A program made the translations under genes and the position numbers. Source: Ignavibacteriales bacterium (GTDB lineage Bacteria > Bacteroidota > Ignavibacteria > Ignavibacteriales > Ignavibacteriaceae). Taken from it: 64,000 nt of DNA. Below are positions 10,101 through 18,337 of the stretch, piece after piece. Location of the stretch: NCBI GenBank assembly GCA_016707585.1, contig JADJHL010000011.1, positions 310,001 through 374,000 on the forward strand, written 5' to 3'. How positions within the stretch are numbered: position 1 is the first letter of the stretch; each line of letters starts with the position of its first letter. The notes beneath the pieces are model-generated. The model worked only from the letters and a program-made list of their open reading frames with translations. It ran no database searches and had not been told where the DNA came from.

Positions 10101-10131
10101 GCTGCCTTACTTTTGATGACCTATTTTCCAT
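7123..10131 (-). CDS. Receiver-receiver-PPDK-N (ATP-grasp) fusion protein
   Basis: The protein has 1002 residues. Residues ~33-165 resemble a response-regulator receiver whose phosphoacceptor position is replaced (IITTLHI, Thr near 97). Residues ~179-320 are a second receiver with acidic pair E185-D186, phosphoacceptor D255 (LILDIN) and K308. From ~435 a pyruvate/PEP-binding PPDK-N domain follows, with GGGSLGGKARGL (438-449) and RSSSLLED (537-544), ending near residue 830. The phosphohistidine swivel domain and TIM-barrel of PEP synthase or PPDK are absent, so it cannot be a complete dikinase. The last ~170 residues are unassigned. A plausible role is phospho-regulated ATP-dependent phosphoryl transfer to an unknown partner. 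It is first in the operon with the YghO-like and antiporter genes. Related fusions occur in Bacteroidetes and are usually mislabelled PEP synthase. Confidence 0.75.
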   Translation of the reverse strand: MENRSSKVRQLSLEDAFSSRIKKFQKLMRYKIREILLVSSIYDNYLFEEDGRLYELIREEYKSLNLSFAPELIHVTTGEEALEMLCSENTFDMIITTLHIEDMHVIKFAQMVKQSGIDLPIVLLAYDNRERKELTTNYDTSIFEKIFIWNGDYRLLIAIVKYVEDRVNVENDTKNIGVQSIIVVEDNIKFYSSYLPIIYTEVFLHSQRLLSESVNLTHKFLRMRARPKIILCTTYEEAWSYYERYQEYVLGLILDINFKHHGVKDPEAGIKFARTVRSQHDDIPILLQSSDAGFREKANQIGASFLHKNSPRLLQELREFMLQNFGFGDFVFVNNAGLEVFRASNLSQLEDALKHIPDESLVYHASRNHFSKWLKARTEFYLAHKLRPHKVTDFGSVQGLRDRLIISLQEYRKIQQSGVILDFRKDLFDTKNSFARIGGGSLGGKARGLGFINTLITNYNINHKFDDVEISVPSAIVIGSDVFDKFISKNGLEQFAFLEINDLEITQKFLDASFFPSEIIDKLRMFLEITHCPLAVRSSSLLEDSQFLPFAGVYETYMIPNSNADIEVRLDELLQSIKSVYASTYHQKTKDYVKATTYGLEEEKMSVVIQRLVGSQKEQRFYPDFAGVAKSFNFYPVAPQKSTDGIALVALGLGKTVVEGGNAIRFCPRYPKHMMQFFSTKETLKNAQQNFFALDLNGKLDHHPDSIEDPLVKSYKLEEAEKDGTLSSVGSTYSAENDSVYDGISRNGFRVVTFAPILKHKIFPLPEIIDLLLDLGSWGMGTPVEIEFAVNLNVQEGNRKEFAMLQMRPMVLSREIEELMIGDVKESDMICQSSQVLGNGAINGIYDIIVVDINKFDRGKSKDVAMEVSKLNSKLLAERKPYLLFGVGRWGSLDPWLGIPVTWDQISGASVIVEAGFKDFAVTPSQGSHFFQNLTSFRVGYFTINSIDQIGFIDWDWLNNQKPEEELVYTKHLKFDKPISVKINGHESRGVILKPGVQIEEV

Positions 10132-10246
10132 AACCTTTGATGAGATAGATTTATTGATGACTAAAATATAATGAATTGAAAATTAGAAGTCAGTAACACT
10201 TAATTGGAATGTTGGAATATAAGAACTTTGAAATTTGTATCGGCCT

Positions 10247-10272
10247 AAAAAAGGCGATCATCTGATCGCCTT
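10247..10272 (-). terminator. Intrinsic terminator of gdhA
   Basis: On the minus strand the stem AGGCGATCA/TGATCGCCT (10252-10271) is followed by a short T run. It lies ~57 bases after the glutamate dehydrogenase stop codon. Confidence 0.8.
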
Positions 10273-10328
10273 TAAAATGTTTAGTGTTAAATGCTCAATT
10301 CTTTGTTTTAATTGTACATTGTAAATTA

Positions 10329-11669
10329 CTATACAAGCCCTTGATCCAGCATTGCATCAGCAACTTTTAAGAAGCCGGCAATGTTTGCACCGTTAACATA
10401 ATTACCCGGTGTTCCATATTTTTCTGCAGTTGTAACGCAAGTGCCATGAATACGAATCATAATTTCGTGTAAACGTTTATCAACTTCTTCACGGCTCCAA
10501 GGTAATCTCATTGAGTTTTGTGACATTTCTAATCCTGATGTAGCAACACCACCAGCGTTTGAAGCTTTACCAGGAGCATAAAGAATTTTAGCATCAGTAA
10601 AAACTTTAAATCCTTCAATTGTTGTTGGCATATTTGCGCCTTCGCAAACACACATACAACCATTCTTTACTAATTCTTTTGCGTTGTCTTCATTCAATTC
10701 ATTTTGTGTTGCACATGGTAGAGCAACATCACATTTAACTTCCCATGGACGTTTACCAGCAACAAATTTTACTTTATATTCTTTTGCATAATCTTCAACA
10801 GCATCTTTATTACTTGCACGGAGTTTTAACATATAATCAATCTTCTCACCTTTAATTCCATCAGGATCATAAACATATCCATCAGGTCCAGAAAGTGTAA
10901 CAACTTTTCCACCAAGTTCAGTAGCTTTTTGTACCGCACCCCATGCAACGTTTCCAAATCCTGAAACTGCAACTGTCTTTCCATCAAACGAAGTGTTTTT
11001 TGTTTTTAACATTTCTTCCGCAAAGTAAACAACACCATAACCTGTTGCTTCAGGACGAACAAGTGAACCACCCCAATTAATTCCTTTACCTGTTAACACT
11101 CCTGTAAATTCATTACGTAATCTTTTGTATTGACCAAATAAAAATCCGATTTCTCTTCCGCCAACACCAATATCACCAGCAGGAACATCTGTATCAGGGC
11201 CAATGTGTCTTTGAAGTTCGGTCATAAAGCTCTGGCAGAAACGCATAACTTCGTTATCAGATTTTCCTTTAGGATCAAAATCAGAACCGCCTTTGCCGCC
11301 GCCCATAGGCAATGTTGTTAATGAGTTTTTGAAAACTTGTTCAAATGCTAAAAACTTTAAGATGCCCATTGTAACTGATGGGTGAAATCTTAATCCGCCT
11401 TTGTAAGGACCGATTGCAGAATTCATTTCAATTCTGTAACCGCGGTTGATGTGAATTTCACCTTGATCATCCATCCATGGTACACGGAATGAAATTGTTC
11501 TTTCAGGCTCAACCATTCTTTCTAAAATTTTCATTGAGCGATATTCTGGATGACGTTGCAAAACTAACTCAAGCGAACCCATTACTTCTTCAACTGCTTG
11601 ATGGAATTCTGGTTCTGCAGGGTTTTTAGCTTTAACATCGGCTAAAAGTTTATTTGTGTAATCTGACAT
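10329..11669 (-). CDS. gdhA: NAD(P)-dependent glutamate dehydrogenase (hexameric, GdhA type)
   Basis: The protein catalyses reversible reductive amination of 2-oxoglutarate to glutamate. The 446-residue length equals that of bacterial NADP-type hexameric enzymes. Visible motifs are KGGLRFHPSV and PMGGGKGGSDFDPKG (substrate and catalytic lysines), DVPAGDIGVGGREIGFL (catalytic Asp), and the dinucleotide fold VAVSGFGNVAWGAV. The C-terminal GANIAGFLKVADAM is typical. Start: ATG at 11669 behind AGAGGT. Upstream is a 321-bp divergent region shared with the M24 peptidase; a strong terminator follows. NADP specificity is inferred from similarity to E. coli GdhA. Confidence 0.95.
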   Translation of the reverse strand: MSDYTNKLLADVKAKNPAEPEFHQAVEEVMGSLELVLQRHPEYRSMKILERMVEPERTISFRVPWMDDQGEIHINRGYRIEMNSAIGPYKGGLRFHPSVTMGILKFLAFEQVFKNSLTTLPMGGGKGGSDFDPKGKSDNEVMRFCQSFMTELQRHIGPDTDVPAGDIGVGGREIGFLFGQYKRLRNEFTGVLTGKGINWGGSLVRPEATGYGVVYFAEEMLKTKNTSFDGKTVAVSGFGNVAWGAVQKATELGGKVVTLSGPDGYVYDPDGIKGEKIDYMLKLRASNKDAVEDYAKEYKVKFVAGKRPWEVKCDVALPCATQNELNEDNAKELVKNGCMCVCEGANMPTTIEGFKVFTDAKILYAPGKASNAGGVATSGLEMSQNSMRLPWSREEVDKRLHEIMIRIHGTCVTTAEKYGTPGNYVNGANIAGFLKVADAMLDQGLV

Positions 11670-11990
11670 AAAAGACCTCTATTTTATTTGTTGTTCATCA
11701 ATGATGAATTAAGTTTGTTATTATTTTTTGAAAAGTGCGAATTGTTGGTTATAAAATTTGGAGAGTGGTTTCCACTTTTTCCCCAAAGAAATATTACTGT
11801 TGCGTTTAGCATTTACTGATAAAATCAATATTTTTTGTATGTCAAAATTAGAAAGAAAAAAAGTAATTCCCTAAAAAATTAAGGCAAACAAAATCTTAAA
11901 TTGTACTAAACAGGTTTGTTCTTACAAAGTGGAATGTTCAATCAATAAATTTGAAATAACTGTTTATCTAAATTTATAAGTGAGGTTAAT
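11670..11990. other. Divergent intergenic region gdhA/M24 peptidase
   Basis: This 321-bp AT-rich region holds both promoters of two divergent genes. A short hairpin AGTGG-TTT-CCACT followed by TTTT sits near 11765-11780. I see no open frame, no sigma-54 site and no convincing operator. Confidence 0.5.
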
Positions 11991-13184
11991 ATGTCCTTAG
12001 AAATAATTAAGGAAAAAGTTGCTCAGGCCGTAGATATTTTAAATGAAAAAAATATTGATATGTGGGTTACATTTGTGCAGGAAACCAAGGTTTTAAAAGA
12101 TCCAATAATGAATATGATTGTTGGCGATCATTCAACCTGGAAATCTGCTTTTATCATCAATAAAGATGGTGATACTACTGCAATTGTTGGTGATATGGAA
12201 ATGGAAAACTTTGTTAAATCCGGTGTTTATAAAAACATTGTTGGATATTTAAAATCATTTAAAGAACCATTTGTGGAGTATGTTAAGAAAAAAGACCCGC
12301 AAACAATTGCAATTAATTATTCTGTAAACTCAGTTCTTTCAGATGGATTAACACATGGAATGTATTTGCTGTTGATGGATTATCTAAAAGGAACAGGATA
12401 CGAAAATAAAATTGTTAGTGCTGAAGAAATCATTTCGCCATTGCGTGGAAGAAAATCTGACAAAGAACTTGCAATTATGCAAGAAGCAGTTGATGAGACT
12501 CTTAAAATCTTTGATATGGTTACAGATTATATCAAACCAGGATTAAGTGAAAAAGATATTGCTGATTTTGTTTTAAAAGTTACTAAAGGAAAAGGATTTG
12601 GTTTAGCCTGGGATGAAGAAACTTGTCCAGCTGTTTTTACAGGTCCAAATCCATCTAATCCACATTCCGGTCCAACCGATAGAAAGATAGAACGTGGTCA
12701 TTTAATCAATATGGATTTTGGAATTTTCTACAAAGGTTACTGTTCTGATTTACAAAGAACGTGGTATGTTTTAAAAGATGGAGAAACAAAAGCTCCGGAC
12801 GCAGTGCAAAAAGGTTTTGATGTAATAAAAGATTCAATTCAGTTGGTTGCGGATGCAATTAAACCCGGAGTAACCGGAGTTGAAATGGATGACATTGCCA
12901 GAAATTATATTGTTAAAAATGGTTATCCGGAATATCCACACGGTCTTGGTCATCAGGTTGGAAAAGAAGTACACGATGGTGGTGCAGGACTTTTTCCTCG
13001 CTGGGAAAAATATGGTAACGCTCCATTTATTAAGTTAGAAGAACGACAGGTTTTTACAATCGAACCAAGATTACCTGTTGAAGGTTATGGAGTTTCTACA
13101 CTTGAAGAAGAAGTTTATCTTACAAAAACCGGATGTAAGTTTATTTCAAATCCACAGAAAGAACTTATTTTAATCAGAGCATAA
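11991..13184 (+). CDS. M24-family metallopeptidase (Xaa-Pro aminopeptidase-like)
   Basis: The 397-residue protein has a creatinase-like N-terminal domain (1-155) and an M24 pita-bread domain (155-397). The five metal ligands are visible: D242 (NMDFG), D253 (CSDLQRTW), H321 (HGLGH), E358 (FTIEPR) and E372 or E373 (STLEEEV). It probably removes N-terminal residues preceding proline in the cytoplasm, with two Mn/Co ions; no signal peptide is present. The ATG follows a GAGG box. It is transcribed away from gdhA and followed by a hairpin. Substrate preference cannot be read from sequence; prolidase (dipeptidase) activity is the alternative. Confidence 0.88.
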   Translation: MSLEIIKEKVAQAVDILNEKNIDMWVTFVQETKVLKDPIMNMIVGDHSTWKSAFIINKDGDTTAIVGDMEMENFVKSGVYKNIVGYLKSFKEPFVEYVKKKDPQTIAINYSVNSVLSDGLTHGMYLLLMDYLKGTGYENKIVSAEEIISPLRGRKSDKELAIMQEAVDETLKIFDMVTDYIKPGLSEKDIADFVLKVTKGKGFGLAWDEETCPAVFTGPNPSNPHSGPTDRKIERGHLINMDFGIFYKGYCSDLQRTWYVLKDGETKAPDAVQKGFDVIKDSIQLVADAIKPGVTGVEMDDIARNYIVKNGYPEYPHGLGHQVGKEVHDGGAGLFPRWEKYGNAPFIKLEERQVFTIEPRLPVEGYGVSTLEEEVYLTKTGCKFISNPQKELILIRA

Positions 13185-13194
13185 GAAAAATAAT

Positions 13195-13221
13195 CCAGCC
13201 TGGTAATAGTTGCCAGGCTGG
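13195..13221 (+). terminator. Hairpin after M24 peptidase gene
   Basis: A perfect 9-bp stem CCAGCCTGG...CCAGGCTGG lies 10 bases past the stop codon. The following TAAAATTAT is a poor T-tract, so termination is likely but not strong. Confidence 0.55.
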
Positions 13222-13366
13222 TAAAATTATATAGCAAAAATTATTAACATTTCTAAAACATCGGTTATTTTTACAATAATCTCATCTTTATATCTAACAT
13301 TATTCTAATTAAACTCGATAATTAGAAGAAAACAAAAGGTTTTTTAACTTAAACTTTTTGTCTCGG

Positions 13367-13382
13367 TGGAATGAATCTTGCA
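13367..13382 (+). promoter_or_regulatory. Candidate sigma-54 promoter of the hybrid histidine kinase
   Basis: TGGAATGAATCTTGCA fits the -24/-12 consensus: GG and GC are separated by exactly 10 bases and the -12 box TTGCA is perfect. It lies ~55 bases before the kinase start, and rpoN itself is encoded at 43.4-44.9 kb. No enhancer site or activator gene is identifiable nearby. Confidence 0.5.
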
Positions 13383-13436
13383 ATTTTCTGACTGCTTAAT
13401 TAAAAGGATTGAACAGATAATTTTATAAGTGTACAA

Positions 13437-16400
13437 TTGAAAAACGATAAATCATTTTGGGGTGATAACCAATCAGGCAAATTGGATAGTGAGAACAATG
13501 CAGATCATCAAATTGTTGCAGATGATTTGTCTGTATTATTATGTCGATTTAGAAAAGATGGGACAATATTTTTTGTAAATAAATCTTATTCAAAATTCTT
13601 CAACAATCCCAAAGAAAATATATTAAACTCAAAATTCTTTATTGAGCCAAATGAATTTGAAAAAACTGATTCATCAAAACCATTTCTTAATCAATACAAA
13701 AAACAATTAGCTTTTTCTTTTGCAGATAATTCAATTCGCTGGATAGAGTGGACTGTAAACAGGGTGCATGAAAAATTATCTGAAGGATTTGAGTACCAGG
13801 CAATAGGGCATGATATTACAGAACTTAAATTACTTGAAGAAAGATTAACAAAGTTTTCTGTGGATGTTAATGAACAAAAAAAATCTGAAGAACTTGAAAA
13901 AACTTTATACCAGATTTCTCACTCGGTAATTTCCAATGATGATTTAAATAATCTATACAAATCAATTCATGCTTCACTAGCAAACATAGTACCTGTTGAA
14001 AACTTTTTTATTGCTATTTATGATAAAGAAAAAAATCTATTAAGCTTTCCGTATATGGTAGATGAGTTTGATGAACCATATGAAACTGCACCTCCCGGCA
14101 AAGGATTAACCGAGTATGTTTTAAGATCTGGTAAAGCACTTCACGTTGATCAACAAATATTTCAATCGCTGGTAGATTCCGGAGAAGTAGATCTTTATGG
14201 AACAGATTCACTTGATTGGATTGGAGTTCCCTTAAAGATTGCCGATGTTACAATTGGTGTACTTGTTGTTCAATCATACAACGAAAAAATTAGATTAGGT
14301 GAACGTGATTTAAATGTGCTAATATATGTTTCCGATCAAATAGCGCTTGCCATTGAAAGAACAAGAACACATAATCTTTTAATTAGCAGGGAAGAACGTT
14401 ACAGGCTTTTATTTGATAAAGCGGCTGATCTGATTGCAATCATAGATCCACAAGGAAAAGTGCTTGATACAAATAATATTTTTGAAGAAGAAACAGGTTA
14501 CAAACGAACAGATATTATTGGCGCTAATGTTTTTGAATCCGGATTTTTAACATCAAAATCTTCTGTTTCTACTGCCTTTTATTTATCAAAAATACTTTTG
14601 GGCAGCGAGGTTCCAATCTTTGAAATTGAGTTTATAAAAAAAGATGCAAGTTTAATTACTTACGAGTTAAGGGGAGTTCCGATTGAAGAAAAAAACGAAC
14701 TTATTGGAGTACAGGTAATTTTAAGAAATGTAAGTGAGCGAAAGAAAACTGAAGCTAAACTACATCAGAGCGAAAAACAATTATCATATCTTATGTCTAA
14801 TCTGCCTGGTATGGCTTATAGATGTAAGTACGATTCTGATTGGACTATGGAATTTGTTAGTCAAGGCTGTTTTGAGTTAACCGGATATTTTAGAGAAGAT
14901 TTAATATTAAATAATAAAGTCGCCTACGCAGAGCTTATTCATCCTGAAGATAAAGAAAATGTTTTTGTAACGATAAGAGAATCTGTAAACAAAAATATTC
15001 CTTATCAACTTATTTATAGAATTAGAACAAAAGATGGTTTTGATAAATGGGTTTGGGAAAAAGGTAGTGCGCAAATATCAAAAAGAGGAAAAGTTGAATC
15101 CTTAGAAGGTTTTGTTTCTGATATTTCAAGCCGAATAAATGCTGAGGTAGCATTAAAAGAAAGTGAAGAACTCTATCGAAAACTAATAGCTACACTTCCT
15201 GATATAATTGCAATAACAGATGTTAACGGCAATATAATTTTTATGAATGAAATTGGAATTAAGTTTTCCGGCTACTCCAACTTTGAAGATATAAAAAACG
15301 AACACTTTCTAAAATTTATTGCTGATGAAGATAAAGCCAGAGTAACAAATGATTTTAATGAAACATTTTTGTATGAAACAGCACCGTATGAATATCAATT
15401 TGTAAACAAGTTTGGTGAAAAATATTTATTTGAGGTCCAACGAGAGATTTTAAGAAATACGGATAATGCTCCTTACGGATTGATTTTTTCTTGCAGAGAT
15501 ATAACTTCAAGAAAAAAAGCAGAAATTGAACTTGCCCAATCAGAAGTAAAATACAGAACTCTTATTGATAGCATTCAGGACGGAGTGTTTTTAATTGAGA
15601 ATGGAATTATTTCTTTTGTTAACAAAGCCTTTTGTAAAATGATTGGCCTTGAGATAAACGAAATAACCGGACAGCCATTTACAAAATTTGTTGCTCCAGA
15701 AGATATTGATTTGGTTGTTGGTAATTACAAATTAAGACAGGAAGGTAAACCTGCACCAACTTCTTATGAATGGAGAATGCTTCATAAAAATGGTGGTAGA
15801 GTAGATGTTAATATGAGTGCTCGTGTTATTAATTACCAGGGTAAAAACGCAACAATAGGTACATTAAAAGATATTACTCATCAGAAAAGACTTGAACGAG
15901 TTTTATTAAATCAAAAAAATCTTTTTAAAGGCGTTTCTGATGCTGCAAATATTTTACTTACAGAGCGTGATTTTGATGTTGCTATTTCAAACACATTAAA
16001 ATCACTCGGCCAATCTTCAGATATTGATCGTGTTTACATCTTTGAAAACAGCATAGATAAGCAATCAAACCAGCCTATGATGAGCCAGAAGTATGAATGG
16101 ACTAATGGTGCTGTTAGCCAGGAAATTAATAACCCCAATCTTACAAATCTTCATTACTTTCCAATGTTTGAAAGCTGGTATCCTGTTTTAGCAAATGGTG
16201 AAACAGTTAATTCATTAGTTAAAGATTTAAATGAAGAATTAAAAAATTTACTTAGTGCGCAAACAATAAAATCTATTTTAATTTCTCCAATAATGGTTAA
16301 AAATCAGTTTTGGGGATTTATAGGATTTGATTATTGTCAATCGGATAGAGTTTGGAGTGAAAGTGAAATTTCTATTTTGCAAACTACCGCCGCAAATCTT

Positions 16401-17603
16401 GGTGGATTTATCGAACGAGAACTTTCTAGAAAAGAATTAATTGAAGCAAAAGAAACTGCAGAAGATATGAGCAAGTTAAAATCTAACTTTCTTGCAAATA
16501 TGAGTCACGAACTGCGTACACCACTTATTGCAATACTTGGATATACAGAAATACTTAACTCAGAAATTGAGCACTACGAGTGGAACGACATGATTTCCAC
16601 AATTATGCAAAGTGGAAAAAGATTATTGGAAACATTGAATCTTATTCTTGATCTTTCAAAAGTTGAAGCTGATAAAGTTCAAATAAATTATAACGAATTA
16701 AATATTTCTGAAGAGATTTATGATATCGTTACAATGCTTGCGCCTGTTGCACAGAAAAAAGAGCTTTACTTAAAAGCAGAAGTAGAAAACAATATTGTTT
16801 TATCAAAACTTGATAAACGACTTTTTCATTCCATAATTACTAACCTTGTTAACAATGCAATTAAATACACTAAAACAGGTGGAATTGTTATTGGGCTAAG
16901 TGTACTTAAAAGTAGTAATAATAGTTATGCAATGATTAGAGTTGCCGATACGGGAATTGGAATTGCAAAAGAAGATCAGGAAACAATTTTTGAAGAATTT
17001 AGACAGGTAAGTGAAGGTTACAATCGCCATTTTGAAGGCGCAGGTCTGGGTTTAACAATTGCTAAAAAGTTTACTGAAAAAATGGGCGGAAGTATCTCTT
17101 TGGAAAGTGAAGCTGGAAAAGGATCAGTGTTTACTGTTGTATTTCCTGTAGCAGAGAATAAAGTTAAGTTAGAATCAGTTTCGATAGCTACTAAAGAAGA
17201 TTTGTTACCAAAGCCAATCGGTAAAAAGAAAAAAGTTTTAGTTATTGATGATGATCTTGCTACAAGAAAAATTGTTGAGCTTTTTTTACGTGGCGAAATT
17301 GAAATTGAATCTGCATCAAATAGTAAAGAAGCAACAGAATTAATTAATAATGATATATATTCTCTTGTTTTGATGGATATTAGTCTTGGAAAAGGTATAA
17401 GCGGAATTGAGTTGCTGCATAACTTGCGAATGATACCAGCCTATAAAAACATACCTGTTATTGCAGTTACGGCACATGCAATGGTTGGTGATAAAGAAAA
17501 ATTCTTGGAATCTGGTTTTGATGATTATTTATCCAAGCCTTTTGGTAAAAAAGATTTGATTTCCAAAGTACATACTTGGGTTACTAAAAATTCTACTGGC
17601 TAA
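13437..17603 (+). CDS. Hybrid sensor histidine kinase with PAS/GAF array and receiver
   Basis: The protein has 1388 residues and no membrane segment, so it probably senses cytoplasmic signals. Order: PAS (~28-130), GAF (~145-310), four PAS/PAC units (~318-440, 448-575, 578-700, 700-825), a second GAF (~830-1005), HisKA with phosphoacceptor H1024 (NMSHELRTPL), HATPase (LVNNAIKYT, ADTGIGIAKEDQ, GAGLGLTIAKK) and a C-terminal receiver with D1314 (LVLMDIS) and KPF. The start is TTG at 13437 with a weak ribosome site, so the exact N-terminus is uncertain. A candidate sigma-54 promoter precedes it. There is no adjacent output regulator, so phosphorelay to a distant protein is likely. It converges with aat, 16 bases apart. 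Confidence 0.92.
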   Translation: MKNDKSFWGDNQSGKLDSENNADHQIVADDLSVLLCRFRKDGTIFFVNKSYSKFFNNPKENILNSKFFIEPNEFEKTDSSKPFLNQYKKQLAFSFADNSIRWIEWTVNRVHEKLSEGFEYQAIGHDITELKLLEERLTKFSVDVNEQKKSEELEKTLYQISHSVISNDDLNNLYKSIHASLANIVPVENFFIAIYDKEKNLLSFPYMVDEFDEPYETAPPGKGLTEYVLRSGKALHVDQQIFQSLVDSGEVDLYGTDSLDWIGVPLKIADVTIGVLVVQSYNEKIRLGERDLNVLIYVSDQIALAIERTRTHNLLISREERYRLLFDKAADLIAIIDPQGKVLDTNNIFEEETGYKRTDIIGANVFESGFLTSKSSVSTAFYLSKILLGSEVPIFEIEFIKKDASLITYELRGVPIEEKNELIGVQVILRNVSERKKTEAKLHQSEKQLSYLMSNLPGMAYRCKYDSDWTMEFVSQGCFELTGYFREDLILNNKVAYAELIHPEDKENVFVTIRESVNKNIPYQLIYRIRTKDGFDKWVWEKGSAQISKRGKVESLEGFVSDISSRINAEVALKESEELYRKLIATLPDIIAITDVNGNIIFMNEIGIKFSGYSNFEDIKNEHFLKFIADEDKARVTNDFNETFLYETAPYEYQFVNKFGEKYLFEVQREILRNTDNAPYGLIFSCRDITSRKKAEIELAQSEVKYRTLIDSIQDGVFLIENGIISFVNKAFCKMIGLEINEITGQPFTKFVAPEDIDLVVGNYKLRQEGKPAPTSYEWRMLHKNGGRVDVNMSARVINYQGKNATIGTLKDITHQKRLERVLLNQKNLFKGVSDAANILLTERDFDVAISNTLKSLGQSSDIDRVYIFENSIDKQSNQPMMSQKYEWTNGAVSQEINNPNLTNLHYFPMFESWYPVLANGETVNSLVKDLNEELKNLLSAQTIKSILISPIMVKNQFWGFIGFDYCQSDRVWSESEISILQTTAANLGGFIERELSRKELIEAKETAEDMSKLKSNFLANMSHELRTPLIAILGYTEILNSEIEHYEWNDMISTIMQSGKRLLETLNLILDLSKVEADKVQINYNELNISEEIYDIVTMLAPVAQKKELYLKAEVENNIVLSKLDKRLFHSIITNLVNNAIKYTKTGGIVIGLSVLKSSNNSYAMIRVADTGIGIAKEDQETIFEEFRQVSEGYNRHFEGAGLGLTIAKKFTEKMGGSISLESEAGKGSVFTVVFPVAENKVKLESVSIATKEDLLPKPIGKKKKVLVIDDDLATRKIVELFLRGEIEIESASNSKEATELINNDIYSLVLMDISLGKGISGIELLHNLRMIPAYKNIPVIAVTAHAMVGDKEKFLESGFDDYLSKPFGKKDLISKVHTWVTKNSTG

Positions 17604-17619
17604 TATCAATTCTAAGGTT

Positions 17620-18222
17620 TTAAAACTCACAAATACGTTGATAAGCTTCGTATAGATTTTCTTTATACTCATCCAAACTGATTTCTATTGCACCAAACAT
17701 TTTTAGATGTTCTGTCATATACTGTACATCAAGCAAAGCAAAATCCTTTTCTTGTAGATGATAAAGTAAACTTATAAGAGCAGCTTTTGAAGCTTGAGAT
17801 ATTTTTGAAAACATTGATTCACCAAAAAAAGCGCCGCGAAAAGTTACTCCATATAATCCACCAACAAGCTCACCATCTTTCCAGCTTTCTACAGAATGAA
17901 TATGACCACGTTTAATTAATCTTTTGTACGCTTCAATTAAACTATCAGAAATCCAGGTGTGTTCTCTATCAGCACAGCCATTAATAACAGAAAGTATTTC
18001 TGTATCAAATCTTATTTCAAAATTTTGTTGTGATATTTTTTTAATTGCAGATCGTGGAATGTTAAAATTGTTAAGTGGAATAATACATCGCGTATCAGGC
18101 AAGTACCATTCAATAGCACCCGTTTTTTCATCCGCCATTGGAAAGGCACCGGTTGCATAGAGCCTGAGCATATTATCAGGTCTAAGAAACTCATCAAATA
18201 TTTCGTCTTCTTTTGAACTCAT
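17620..18222 (-). CDS. aat: Leucyl/phenylalanyl-tRNA--protein transferase
   Basis: Transfers Leu or Phe from tRNA to N-terminal Arg/Lys of proteins, feeding the N-end rule pathway (ClpS/ClpAP). The 200-residue length is typical of the short form. Motifs seen: LYATGAFPMAD near the N-terminus, WYLPDTRCIIPL, the central HIHSVESWKDGELVGGLYGV, and GAFFGESMFS followed by SKAALISL and the LLDVQYMTEHLKMFG end. The cytoplasmic enzyme stands alone on the minus strand between two plus-strand genes. ClpS/ClpA are not in the window. Confidence 0.95.
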   Translation of the reverse strand: MSSKEDEIFDEFLRPDNMLRLYATGAFPMADEKTGAIEWYLPDTRCIIPLNNFNIPRSAIKKISQQNFEIRFDTEILSVINGCADREHTWISDSLIEAYKRLIKRGHIHSVESWKDGELVGGLYGVTFRGAFFGESMFSKISQASKAALISLLYHLQEKDFALLDVQYMTEHLKMFGAIEISLDEYKENLYEAYQRICEF

Positions 18223-18337
18223 TTTTGTTACTTAAATGCAAAAAAACAAACAAAATTTTTTTTCAAAAATACCTTAATTAAGTTAACACTTCAATTTTTA
18301 TAATACTCTGTAAAAAGTTATTTCAATAAAGATTTTT

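Noticed and set aside
7123..10131. Phosphoenolpyruvate synthase or PPDK
   Set aside because: Only the PPDK-N domain is present; the phosphohistidine and PEP/pyruvate barrel domains are missing.
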